This document shows positions 1 through 5,556 of a stretch of 5,556 bases of DNA, one piece after another; the first letter of the stretch is position 1, and every line of letters begins with the position of its first letter. The stretch is from an uncultured Gammaproteobacteria bacterium (GTDB lineage Bacteria; Pseudomonadota; Gammaproteobacteria; Arenicellales; UBA868): the NCBI GenBank assembly GCA_913051905.1, contig CAJXBY010000175.1, positions 1 to 5,556 on the forward strand, written 5' to 3'. The notes beneath the pieces are model-generated. The model was given only the letters and a program-made list of their open reading frames with translations. It had not been told where the DNA came from and did no database searches. The translations under genes and the position numbers were made by a program.

Positions 1-676
1 CCAGATCATCACGAAAATAGGCATCCTCATAGACTTCTAAGGTACCACCAATGTCCGCATCACCGGTGGTCGCCGAAGAGCCAAAGATTTCTTGGTCACC
101 GCGCAAAGTGGTCAAGCCTGAATGCAAGACCAAGCGGTTCAGCATGGTGGGAAGATCGGTTGCAAGATCACGAGCACAAATATTGAGATTGGCCACAGCG
201 GTGGTATCCGCGGGCACCCACTGAACATACCCATCAAGTCCCACGGGGGTATACCCCGCCACCACCCTGTCGGAGGCATGGGCATCGGTCAAAGTTATAT
301 CGCCGAGGCTTTGTAAAGAGGTGGCCAAAGTGGAGGTGTCTTCTGTATAAAAATCAAAATAACCAGCCCCAATGGTGTCGTCTTGGGATTCAAACAGATC
401 GCGGTCGGCGGTCACCCGGTGGGCATAATGACTTTGAACCGCCACATCGGAGGTGTGGGCCTCTTGGGCTTGCACCGCGAACATGAGACACGATCTGACG
501 ACCTCTCCATCAAGGAGGACTGTGCACGCACCGCATCCACCCTGCTCACAGCCAAGGTGGGTGCCAGTCAGTCCAAGATCCTCTCGTAAGACATCCGCCA
601 GGGTCTTACGAGGTTCCGCGGAAACGGACCTCAACTCACCATTGACACTTAGATCAAAAGAAACTGCATCGCTCAC
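1..676 (-). CDS. Hybrid reading frame: [2Fe-2S] small subunit (CoxS type) N-terminus joined to an unrecognised acidic region; C-terminus beyond the window
   Basis: The frame is open for 225 codons from a GTG at 676 to the left edge. The GTG is chosen because AGGAGG lies 7 bases upstream and the start overlaps the stop of the FAD-subunit gene as GTGA. Residues 1-71 are a plant-type ferredoxin domain as in the small subunits of xanthine dehydrogenase/CO dehydrogenase-family hydroxylases. C43, C48, C51 and C63 have the family spacing C-x4-C-x2-C-x11-C, and the segment SCLMFAVQAQ is typical. In the family this domain passes electrons from the molybdenum subunit to FAD. Family members of about 155-170 residues continue into a helical domain with a second [2Fe-2S] cluster (CGFC and CxC motifs). 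Here similarity stops near residue 71. Residues 72-225 hold one cysteine (C167), no lysine and about 20 aspartates, so the second cluster is absent and a working subunit is unlikely. A disrupted gene, natural fusion or assembly join are all possible. Confidence 0.7.
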   Translation of the reverse strand, partial: MSDAVSFDLSVNGELRSVSAEPRKTLADVLREDLGLTGTHLGCEQGGCGACTVLLDGEVVRSCLMFAVQAQEAHTSDVAVQSHYAHRVTADRDLFESQDDTIGAGYFDFYTEDTSTLATSLQSLGDITLTDAHASDRVVAGYTPVGLDGYVQWVPADTTAVANLNICARDLATDLPTMLNRLVLHSGLTTLRGDQEIFGSSATTGDADIGGTLEVYEDAYFRDDL

Positions 677-1530
677 TTACCGACCTCCTGATCTGTAGAT
701 TCCCGCAAAGCACGTCGAGTCAGAACACCGACAAGATGCCGCCGGTAGTCGGCGTCCCCATGGATATCGGACGTCGACGGGAACTCGGCAGCCGCGGCCT
801 CACCGGCTGCCGCAACTGCCGCATCGTCAAACTCACAACCGACAAGAGCCGACTCGGTCCCAGCCAGCCTCACGGCATGAGCCCCTCCGAATGCTCCGAT
901 GGCGACCGACTCAACAATTGATTCGTTAATAGTCATCGCTATCGCCACACCGGCGATTGCGAAGTCGCCATGACGGCGACTGAACTCGGCGAATCCGTAT
1001 CGCGTACCTGCACCGGCAGCTGGGATCCGAACCTCAGTGATCATCTCAGAGTCATCGAGGGTGGTCTCGAAGAAGCGCTCTCCAACGAGATCGGAGACCG
1101 TCATAGAACTTTCGCCCGCCGAACTAGTTGCAGTGACTTCCGCATCAAGCACCATGAGCACAGCTGGTAGCTCCGCAGCAGGATCATTGTGGGCCAGCGA
1201 TCCGCCAATCGTGCCCCGATTTCTGATCGCTCGGTGACCGATGTGCGGCAGGGCCTTGGCCATCAAACCGTTCGTTGAACTCAACTCCTCGAGTGTCGTG
1301 AGGCGCGTCAACCCTCCGATGGCCATACCTCCGTTGTCGTTCACGTAGTTGAGTTCGTCAACGCCGTTGATGTCGATCAAACTCAGGGGCCTGGCTAGCC
1401 GGAAATTCAGAAGTGGAACGAGGCTTTGACCTCCCGCCAGGATCTTCCCGTCGGGGCCCTTCTCTGCGATAAGTCCTACGGCCTCACCAACTGTTGTCGG
1501 GGCCAAATAGTCGAACTGTGATGGCTTCAC
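673..1530 (-). CDS. FAD-binding medium subunit of a molybdenum hydroxylase (CoxM / xanthine dehydrogenase family)
   Basis: This 285-residue protein has the usual length for the separate FAD subunit of three-subunit molybdenum hydroxylases (CO dehydrogenase, nicotine/nicotinate and quinoline dehydrogenase types). Such subunits receive electrons from the [2Fe-2S] small subunit and pass them on through FAD, in the cytoplasm. Two FAD-binding motifs of the PCMH fold are visible: AGGQS at residues 32-36 with following LVPLLN, and TIGGS at 107-111 with following LAHNDPAAELP. The conserved RRHGDFAIAG segment is at 185-194, and the C-terminal CO dehydrogenase flavoprotein domain fills roughly residues 177-275. 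The start is a GTG with AGGAGG ten bases upstream. The stop overlaps the next gene's GTG by four bases, which indicates translational coupling. No large molybdopterin subunit is in the window, so the substrate cannot be named. The family call is secure; the substrate is open. Confidence 0.93.
   Translation of the reverse strand: MKPSQFDYLAPTTVGEAVGLIAEKGPDGKILAGGQSLVPLLNFRLARPLSLIDINGVDELNYVNDNGGMAIGGLTRLTTLEELSSTNGLMAKALPHIGHRAIRNRGTIGGSLAHNDPAAELPAVLMVLDAEVTATSSAGESSMTVSDLVGERFFETTLDDSEMITEVRIPAAGAGTRYGFAEFSRRHGDFAIAGVAIAMTINESIVESVAIGAFGGAHAVRLAGTESALVGCEFDDAAVAAAGEAAAAEFPSTSDIHGDADYRRHLVGVLTRRALRESTDQEVGK
684..689 (-). promoter_or_regulatory. Shine-Dalgarno site of the CoxS-type gene
   Basis: AGGAGG on the minus strand lies 7 bases before the GTG at 676, inside the last codons of the FAD-subunit gene. 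It fixes the non-ATG start of the small-subunit gene and shows that this end of that gene is intact. Confidence 0.8.
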
Positions 1531-1540
1531 GCGCTCACCA

Positions 1541-1546
1541 CCTCCT
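1541..1546 (-). promoter_or_regulatory. Shine-Dalgarno site of the CoxM-type gene
   Basis: AGGAGG on the minus strand lies 10 bases before the GTG at 1530. An in-frame TGA at 1546-1548 overlaps it, so no longer N-terminus is possible. The spacing is slightly long but usable. It is in the 55-base gap between two divergent genes, so the promoter of the minus-strand unit must lie here or overlap the start of the methyltransferase gene. I could not pick a convincing -35/-10 pair. Confidence 0.65.
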
Positions 1547-1585
1547 CAACAGTTAAAAATCAGTCAGTCCGGGACGCTATATCCG

Positions 1586-2203
1586 GTGGATAGTACTGAT
1601 CAAGGTCGCACTCCCGGCCTCCCCTTCCGCCGGAATCCAGAAATCACCATCGCGGACACTCTGTCAGGCGACGTCGGCCAGAACATCGACGCGTTGCTCA
1701 GACACATTCAGGGAGACAGCCCCTACGACATTCTCGATCTGGGCTGTGGTCCCGGACGCGACCTCCTTGCTTTCCGGGAACTCGGGCACCAGCCCGTCGG
1801 CCTGGATGGGTGTGCCGCGTTCGTGGAAATGGCGACAAGCCGCACCGGATGCACAGTCTGGCATCAGGATTTTCTCGAACTGGAACTTCCCCCGAACGTA
1901 TTTGATGGTGTATTCGCCAACGCCTCTTTGTTCCATGTTCCTACGCAGGAACTGGGCCGCGTGCTCCTTGACCTCTATACCTGCCTAAAACCTGGCGGGG
2001 TGTTGTTCTGCTCCAATCCAAGGGGACCTGACACAGAACGGTTCAACGGAGACCGTTATGGGGCCTTTCTTGAACCCGCCACCTGGACGGATTTTGTTGT
2101 TGCGACGGGGTTTAGCGAACTGGAACAGTACTATCGGCCCAAAGGCCGGCCACGGGAAGAGCAGCCTTGGTTCGCAACGGTATGGCGTAGACCCCCTGCT
2201 TGA
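1586..2203 (+). CDS. Class I SAM-dependent methyltransferase, substrate unknown
   Basis: The 205-residue protein is a soluble Rossmann-fold methyltransferase. Motif I (SAM binding) is ILDLGCGPGRDL at residues 49-60. The acidic residue ending strand 2 is D74 in VGLDG, motif II-like WHQDFLELEL is at 92-101, the FDGVFANASLFHVP segment is at 106-119, and motif III-like LKPGGVLFCSNPRG is at 134-147. The C-terminal end YYRPKGRPREEQPW at 182-195 is, from memory, characteristic of a subgroup of small proteobacterial methyltransferases of unknown substrate. It has the usual length for that subgroup. The start is a GTG. The frame is open upstream to a stop at 1508-1510 but has no other start codon there, and no clear Shine-Dalgarno site precedes the GTG, so the first residues are uncertain. 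It is divergent from the CoxM-type gene and convergent with the isomerase gene, and is probably transcribed alone. No neighbour indicates its substrate. Confidence 0.87.
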   Translation: MDSTDQGRTPGLPFRRNPEITIADTLSGDVGQNIDALLRHIQGDSPYDILDLGCGPGRDLLAFRELGHQPVGLDGCAAFVEMATSRTGCTVWHQDFLELELPPNVFDGVFANASLFHVPTQELGRVLLDLYTCLKPGGVLFCSNPRGPDTERFNGDRYGAFLEPATWTDFVVATGFSELEQYYRPKGRPREEQPWFATVWRRPPA

Positions 2204-2217
2204 TCAGCCACGGCGCT

Positions 2218-2242
2218 AGCAACACGACACGCCGACGTTGCT
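2218..2242. terminator. Weak candidate stem-loop between convergent genes
   Basis: AGCAAC (2218-2223) can pair with GTTGCT (2237-2242) around a 13-base loop, followed on the plus strand by the T-rich stretch TCTTCTTTATT. The stem is only six base pairs and there is no clean U-tract. It is listed because it sits in the 60-base gap where transcripts from the methyltransferase and isomerase genes converge. Confidence 0.25.
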
Positions 2243-2263
2243 GAACTGTCTTCTTTATTCTGC

Positions 2264-2995
2264 TCAAGCGAGCTGATCGAGGAGTTGACCGAAACCTTTG
2301 GTCCTGACTTTCAAGCCCAATGTCTTGAAGGTCTTCCAGACTGTTGCCTGGTTGGATGCCACGACAGGCTTGCCTACTTTCTGCTCGAGTCGATCTGCGG
2401 CTTCCATTGCCCGCCAGGCAGTACAGGAACAGAACAGGACGTCAGCTTCCGGATCACAGACAGAAGACGCGAACTCGACGATGCGTTCGGGGTCCTGGTC
2501 ATTGATCCCCTGATTCCCTGACTTGGAAGCGACAGGATCACCGTCCACGTTCAGAACTGTAAATCCGGCGGCCGAAAAATATTCCCGTAACTTGACATTG
2601 TTCCAGTCGGGATAGGGTGTCGCGATAGACACCTTTCTCGCGCCCATTTCCTTGAGCCCTTCCACAGCTGACGGACTCGTTGCGATACCGGGTACGCCGG
2701 AGTGCTGTTGAATAATGTCACACATCTGGTTGTCCCAGCCGGGGCCTTTGTAGAAACTACCTGTCGTACAGAGATAGGCTATGGCATCCACATTGGCAGT
2801 GGACAGATATTTCGCACCGGAGGCGATCTCGTCATTCATAGAGTCCATGGATTCTGCTGTGCCGAGGCCCTCGTTGGTCAGCCACATTCGCATTCCATGT
2901 ATTGTCACACCGGCCGGAGCTGCCAGTTGAAAATCCCCCTCTGCGGTTGTGTTGGTGGAAGGAACCAATGCCCCGATCCGTTTTCTGATCGCCAT
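2264..2995 (-). CDS. Maleate cis-trans isomerase family protein (Asp/Glu racemase superfamily)
   Basis: The 243-residue cytoplasmic protein matches the maleate isomerase/arylmalonate decarboxylase family in length and motifs. The N-terminal phosphate/carboxylate-binding loop is VPSTNTTAEGDF (11-22). The first catalytic cysteine is C76 in YLCTTGSFYKG, the tyrosine is Y128 in ATPYPDWNN, and the second cysteine is C191 in CSCTAWRA, followed by KPVVASNQATVW (209-220). In characterised maleate isomerases one cysteine attacks the double bond and the other assists. Arylmalonate decarboxylases keep only the second cysteine, so the pair here favours isomerisation of maleate to fumarate. That reaction is the end of nicotinate-type pyridine degradation and needs no cofactor. 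The ATG is supported by AAGGAGG five bases upstream. The gene is monocistronic in view, on the same strand as the molybdenum hydroxylase subunits about 0.7 kb away. A different substrate within this broad and loosely annotated family cannot be excluded. Confidence 0.88.
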   Translation of the reverse strand: MAIRKRIGALVPSTNTTAEGDFQLAAPAGVTIHGMRMWLTNEGLGTAESMDSMNDEIASGAKYLSTANVDAIAYLCTTGSFYKGPGWDNQMCDIIQQHSGVPGIATSPSAVEGLKEMGARKVSIATPYPDWNNVKLREYFSAAGFTVLNVDGDPVASKSGNQGINDQDPERIVEFASSVCDPEADVLFCSCTAWRAMEAADRLEQKVGKPVVASNQATVWKTFKTLGLKVRTKGFGQLLDQLA

Positions 2996-3000
2996 AAAAT

Positions 3001-3007
3001 CCTCCTT
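3001..3007 (-). promoter_or_regulatory. Shine-Dalgarno site of the maleate isomerase-like gene
   Basis: AAGGAGG on the minus strand lies five bases before the ATG at 2995. It is a near-perfect site that confirms this start and suggests efficient translation. Confidence 0.85.
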
Positions 3008-3130
3008 ATTCCCCTCTTTGAATCACAGGTGTCTGTTCCGCTTTCCGACTACTCAAACCTAGAGTAATTGGTACTGTTCAACCGTTTCAAGTCTGCGTTT
3101 TCTCCTGGGTACCCGATTTCACCGGGAATT

Positions 3131-3160
3131 TTGCAAAACGGCGTTGATTCTTCCTATACT
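3131..3160 (+). promoter_or_regulatory. Candidate sigma70 promoter for the LtaS-like gene
   Basis: TTGCAA (3131-3136) and TATACT (3155-3160) are separated by 18 bases and resemble -35 and -10 boxes. Transcription would start near 3167, leaving an untranslated leader of about 105 bases before the ATG at 3274. It lies in the 278-base gap between divergent genes. The rest of that gap holds short palindromes (GGGTACCC near 3108, CCCGTCGGG at 3249-3257) but no operator I recognise, and I found no convincing promoter for the minus-strand isomerase gene. Confidence 0.35.
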
Positions 3161-3186
3161 CTCCGCGGCCGTTTACAGGCACCAGC

Positions 3187-3203
3187 GTCGGCTGCCCCCC
3201 GAC
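3187..3203 (+). other. Short stem-loop in the leader of the LtaS-like gene
   Basis: GTCGG (3187-3191) pairs with CCGAC (3199-3203) around the loop CTGCCCC. With five base pairs and no T-run it is not a terminator. It may be chance structure in a GC-rich leader. Confidence 0.2.
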
Positions 3204-3273
3204 TATAAGTTAGGATAACGTCGATCGCCTCGGTAAAACCGACATTTTCCCGTCGGGTCGCAAACCGCCAAGC

Positions 3274-5430
3274 ATGCCGTCAATCAAACTGGAATCCGAT
3301 TCCCGATCAGCTGCTGCCCGCCCGAACAAGCGAGCGAGAAGACGCATTGCGTCCCCTGGCTCGATATCGCGAATCCTGCTGGTACTGCTGCTGACCTGGG
3401 ACATCCTCATACTCGCGGAACTCATGCTGCACGTTCGTCTGGACGATGGCCTTTTCAATCTTTCATTCGTTCCGACCTCGATGTCCTTATCATTGTTCGC
3501 GTCGGGACATCTGTTCAACCTGCTCATCATCATGCTTGTAGGTATACCGGCACTGGCGTCGTTTATGCTGATGGGTAAGCGACTGTGGCACCCACTCCTT
3601 ATCACCATCAGCTGGCTTGTCGCACTGACCTACTTCTCTAGCTGGTACTATTTTAGCTTCAACCACACCTTTCTCACCGTCGATGCGATTCGAATTTTTC
3701 TGAACAGCCCAGTTCAGTTTTACCAGCATATTACTCACACCTTTGCCTACCGTGCGGTCCTGTTGCCGCTCGTCATTCTCGGCATCGTATGGGCTGGGAT
3801 CGCCACATCGCGACGGATCCTGGACTTCTTCAGAAACCGCAACGCCCGCGCCACGAATCGTATACTCGCAGGGCATCTACTGCTGTGCGCAATCATCTTA
3901 CTTTGTGCCCGCCTTCTACCTGGCCGGGAGTTGCTGGCAAGTTACGAGATGGATCCGCGCTCTATGATTGAACGTCAGATGGTCAAATTTCATACGGAGC
4001 TGCTCGAATTCAACACCAACCCCATCGCTACCCTGCTGCTTGACGCGCTACACCGCATGCGATTGAAAACAAGGCTGGTCACCACCCTTGATGATTCCCT
4101 GGTCCAGAGAAACCCCCTGATTTCACTTGAGGACTACCTGCAAGGCGTAGAACCGGCAATCCTTGATCGCAAAAATATCATCGTCCTGCTGGTTGAGTCC
4201 CTGCGCCCGGATGAACTGAGAGCATTCGGCGGACCACGCACAGTGATGAAGCACCTCGACACGCTCGCCATGAAGTCCCTGCGATTCACCGATACCTACA
4301 CTCAGGCCAGCCATTCAAGCTATGCCGATCTCTGCCCTCTGAATTCACACTATCCTTTGCGTTCCCGGGCAGTGCATTTTTATCCGAGACACGCACCTTA
4401 CCCCCGGGTACGAATCTACGACGTGCTGAATTCGCTGGGTTACCGAACTGCCATCATCTCTTCCCAGAACGAGAAGTGGGGTTCAATGCACAATTATCTG
4501 GACTCCGAAGGGCTCGATTACTTTCTGCACGCAGATAATTTTCGGGGCAACACTTACACTGTTGACGAAGACGTAGGCTTCGCGTCATTTGTCAGGGGCA
4601 ACAAGTTGTCGGGAAAGATCGACGACCGTCTGACCATCTCCGAGGTGATCAAGTGGATCGGTGACGAAAACAAAGACCCCTTTTTCGTCTACATCAACCT
4701 GCAGAACAGCCATATCCCGTTTCCGGTTCCTGCCGACTTTGAAAAAAAATTCAGTCCCGCTGAACCTGATTTTCCGCTCTATTTTGCGGACTTCCCGAAA
4801 GACAAAATTGGCGAAGTCAAGGATTTCTATTCCGATTCCCTGCGTTACGTGGACGCGCAGATTGGACGGCTACTTGGGTTCCTGAAAGAGCGTGGAATAA
4901 TGGATGACACCATCGTCGTAGTCACCGGTGATACAGGTCAGGCGTTCTACGAGCACGGGTTCGCTTCGCATGCCTCGTATATCTACAACGAAGTAATGAA
5001 GGTGCCCTTGATCATCTATGATTCCGACAGTGAGGGAGGGGAAGACCCGCGACCTACGCAGCACATTGATGTGCCGCCTACGCTGCTCTCGATGCTCGGG
5101 TTACCGGAACACCCGTCATTTCAGGGTCTGGATCTGACAACAGCGGAGCCTGTCTCGGACCGCTCCCGTTATCTGATGGTACAAACTGGTGACACACAGT
5201 ACGGGATCGTAAAAAACAACTACAAGCTGATCCACTGGCCGCGAACAGGGCGAATCGAACTGTATGACCTGAACAGGGACCCCGGCGAGCGAATTAATCT
5301 GTCGTCACAGCGCCCCGAGCTTGCCCAGAACCTGATGGACCGACTACAACGCTGGGTTCTGCTTCAGCTCGACTACTACGAGACCTCCCGTCACTACACA
5401 ACCAGCTACCCACCGCGTTACCTGTTCTAG
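3274..5430 (+). CDS. Inner-membrane LtaS/phosphoglycerol-transferase-like protein with periplasmic sulfatase-fold domain
   Basis: The 718-residue protein starts with a basic cytoplasmic tail (KRARRR, 19-24) and about five membrane helices near 31-53, 76-100, 106-128, 159-177 and 197-216. A linker leads to a periplasmic alkaline-phosphatase-superfamily domain at about 300-680. Likely active-site elements are E308 in LLVESLRPDE (metal), a serine nucleophile in ASHSSYADLCP (S348 best matches the LtaS threonine), H480 in NSHIPF, D553 in VVTGDTGQAFYEHG, then H561 and H566. LtaS, OpgB and EptA relatives move phosphoglycerol or phosphoethanolamine to envelope glycans or lipids, so a similar role is inferred. 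Two oddities: the usual GDHG metal motif reads GDTG, and residues 650-677 (NYKLIHWP through ELYDLNRDPGERINL) resemble the C-terminal subdomain of arylsulfatases. The ATG is the first start after the in-frame stop at 3211-3213, but it lacks a clear Shine-Dalgarno site. The substrate and transferase-versus-hydrolase activity are unknown. Confidence 0.85.
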   Translation: MPSIKLESDSRSAAARPNKRARRRIASPGSISRILLVLLLTWDILILAELMLHVRLDDGLFNLSFVPTSMSLSLFASGHLFNLLIIMLVGIPALASFMLMGKRLWHPLLITISWLVALTYFSSWYYFSFNHTFLTVDAIRIFLNSPVQFYQHITHTFAYRAVLLPLVILGIVWAGIATSRRILDFFRNRNARATNRILAGHLLLCAIILLCARLLPGRELLASYEMDPRSMIERQMVKFHTELLEFNTNPIATLLLDALHRMRLKTRLVTTLDDSLVQRNPLISLEDYLQGVEPAILDRKNIIVLLVESLRPDELRAFGGPRTVMKHLDTLAMKSLRFTDTYTQASHSSYADLCPLNSHYPLRSRAVHFYPRHAPYPRVRIYDVLNSLGYRTAIISSQNEKWGSMHNYLDSEGLDYFLHADNFRGNTYTVDEDVGFASFVRGNKLSGKIDDRLTISEVIKWIGDENKDPFFVYINLQNSHIPFPVPADFEKKFSPAEPDFPLYFADFPKDKIGEVKDFYSDSLRYVDAQIGRLLGFLKERGIMDDTIVVVTGDTGQAFYEHGFASHASYIYNEVMKVPLIIYDSDSEGGEDPRPTQHIDVPPTLLSMLGLPEHPSFQGLDLTTAEPVSDRSRYLMVQTGDTQYGIVKNNYKLIHWPRTGRIELYDLNRDPGERINLSSQRPELAQNLMDRLQRWVLLQLDYYETSRHYTTSYPPRYLF

Positions 5431-5446
5431 ACGCGATGCCTACCCC

Positions 5447-5556
5447 TCAAGCCTGGAACAGCAGTACTGCGCCCCAGGCAATCAGGACAATGCCGGTCCA
5501 TTGGCCGATACGCGCACCGGCCGGAATGAGCTTTTCGATGAGGACATAGAGCGCAA
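5447..5556 (-). CDS. C-terminal end of a membrane protein, probably DUF2182
   Basis: Only the last 36 residues are present; the rest lies beyond the right edge. The frame reads ALYVLIEKLIPAGARIG, then a final hydrophobic helix (TGIVLIAWGAVLLF) ending in QA. The pattern of a helix, EKL(I/L)P, a glycine/arginine turn and a last helix containing IAWG is, from memory, the end of the DUF2182 family of predicted metal-binding integral membrane proteins. The gene converges on the LtaS-like gene with 16 bases between the stops and no visible terminator. The short length limits certainty, but the open frame and hydrophobic pattern support a real gene. Confidence 0.55.
   Translation of the reverse strand, partial: ALYVLIEKLIPAGARIGQWTGIVLIAWGAVLLFQA

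Noticed and set aside
383..698. Two plus-strand open frames over the CoxS-type domain
   Set aside because: They are antisense to the cysteine motifs of the ferredoxin domain and have no supporting start signals.
2202..2278. Inverted repeat GATCAGC (2202-2208) / GCTGATC (2272-2278) spanning the convergent gap
   Set aside because: Seven bases separated by 63 bases and overlapping both gene ends; chance is likely and no mobile-element features accompany it.
2702..3067. 121-codon plus-strand open frame across the isomerase gene start
   Set aside because: It lies antisense to conserved isomerase motifs including C76, and its product is low-plausibility. It is a shadow frame.
3105..3126. GGGTACCC palindrome and CCCG/CGGG pair as an operator
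   Set aside because: Too short and not matched to any known regulator site; no regulator gene is in the window.
3210..3608. 132-codon minus-strand open frame over the 5' end of the LtaS-like gene
   Set aside because: It is antisense to a membrane-protein coding region with clear helices, and its Ser/Arg/Met-rich product has no recognisable motif or ribosome site.
4333..4368. CPLNSHYPLRSR resembling the sulfatase formylglycine motif CxPSR
   Set aside because: The C-x-P-S/A-x-R spacing is not met; the proline directly follows the cysteine, and the nucleophile fits the upstream serine instead.

Overview
This 5.6 kb window looks like Gram-negative, probably proteobacterial, chromosome or metagenome-contig sequence of moderately high GC. 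That inference rests on an inner-membrane protein with an LtaS/phosphoglycerol-transferase-like periplasmic domain, a DUF2182-like membrane protein tail, and strong Shine-Dalgarno sites on the minus-strand genes. The genus cannot be named from what is visible.

Layout. Positions 1-1530 are a minus-strand unit. It encodes the FAD-binding medium subunit (CoxM type) of a molybdenum hydroxylase, followed with a 4-base overlap by a [2Fe-2S] small subunit (CoxS type). The small subunit is normal for only about 71 residues. Its reading frame then runs without a stop into unrelated acidic, lysine-free sequence with different codon use, which continues off the left edge. This is either a genuine gene disruption or fusion, or an assembly join. 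Positions 1531-1585 are a short divergent gap. Positions 1586-2203 encode a class I SAM-dependent methyltransferase on the plus strand. Positions 2264-2995, minus strand, encode a maleate cis-trans isomerase / Asp-Glu racemase superfamily enzyme with both catalytic cysteines. Positions 2996-3273 are a divergent regulatory gap with one plausible sigma70 promoter. Positions 3274-5430, plus strand, encode a 718-residue five-helix membrane protein with a periplasmic alkaline-phosphatase/sulfatase-fold domain. Positions 5447-5556 hold the C-terminus of a convergent membrane protein, probably DUF2182.

How the genes fit together. CoxM and CoxS subunits transfer electrons from a molybdopterin large subunit (not in the window) during hydroxylation of N-heterocycles, aldehydes or CO. 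Maleate isomerase performs the last step of nicotinate-type pyridine catabolism, maleate to fumarate. Their proximity suggests an N-heterocycle degradation locus, but the two are separated by a methyltransferase on the opposite strand, so the link is only suggestive. The membrane phospho-/sulfo-transferase-like protein and the DUF2182 protein look functionally separate.

No RNA genes, CRISPR arrays, insertion sequences or attachment sites were seen. No clearly new biological system was found; the most unusual item is the hybrid small-subunit reading frame at the left.
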